5,785 bases of DNA from an uncultured Lachnospiraceae bacterium (GTDB lineage Bacteria > Bacillota > Clostridia > Lachnospirales > Lachnospiraceae). Position numbers and translations under genes: made by a program. The number at the start of each line of letters is the position of its first letter. Within the stretch, counting starts at the first letter, position 1. The notes under the pieces are model-generated. The model ran no database searches, had not been told where the DNA came from, and saw only the letters and a program-made list of their open reading frames with translations. The DNA lies in the NCBI GenBank assembly GCA_910588875.1, contig CAJURT010000084.1, positions 1 to 5,785 on the forward strand, in the 5' to 3' direction. This document shows, in pieces, positions 5,767 to 5,785 of the stretch.

Positions 5767-5785
5767 ATTTAGTTTTCATTGTACA

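Noticed and set aside
5765..5779. Tiny minus-strand frame MKTK before rny, or the last codons of an upstream gene.
   Set aside because: The window ends at 5785, so it cannot be told whether a longer frame enters from the right; too short to call.
1..5785. Mobile element, CRISPR array, phage or defence system.
   Set aside because: No transposase, integrase, spaced repeats or defence domains were seen; the tRNA end shows no visible attachment-site duplication in the window.

Overview
The window looks like ordinary chromosome from a low-to-medium GC Gram-positive bacterium, most likely an anaerobic member of the Clostridia such as Lachnospiraceae. The reasons are RNase Y of the Firmicutes type, strong AGGAGG-type Shine-Dalgarno sites, TTGACA promoters with 17-bp spacers, GTG starts, a choline-binding-like wall-anchoring repeat protein and a membrane-anchored M23 peptidase. 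The family-level placement is inference. I see no transposase, phage gene, integrase, CRISPR array or toxin-antitoxin pair.

Layout from left to right. Positions 1-46 (minus strand) hold the 5' part of a tRNA-Arg(UCU), cut by the window edge, with its own promoter. Divergent from it, a consensus promoter at 144-172 drives a leader with a clear intrinsic terminator, followed by a sodium:alanine/glycine symporter (AGCS family, 324-1814). Next, after a 96-bp gap containing a hairpin that buries the ribosome binding site, comes a membrane-anchored M23 (LytM-type) metallopeptidase (1911-3011). It meets tail to tail, with a 4-bp overlap, a secreted cell-wall-binding-repeat protein (minus strand, 3008-3985) that has its own promoter framed by an 11-bp inverted repeat. 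A strong terminator at 4121-4167 then closes the minus-strand gene for RNase Y (rny, 4184-5752), whose GTG start and Shine-Dalgarno lie just inside the right edge.

The genes do not form one pathway. RNase Y is core mRNA turnover. The M23 enzyme and the wall-binding protein are both envelope proteins on opposite strands. The symporter is amino-acid uptake and could be co-transcribed with the M23 gene, because no terminator separates them. I did not find a new multi-gene system. What deserves a second look is regulatory: the attenuator-like leader of the symporter, the long SD-sequestering hairpin of the M23 gene, the operator-like dyad around the promoter of the wall protein, and the convergent gene pair in which the terminator of one gene is read as the C-terminus of the other.
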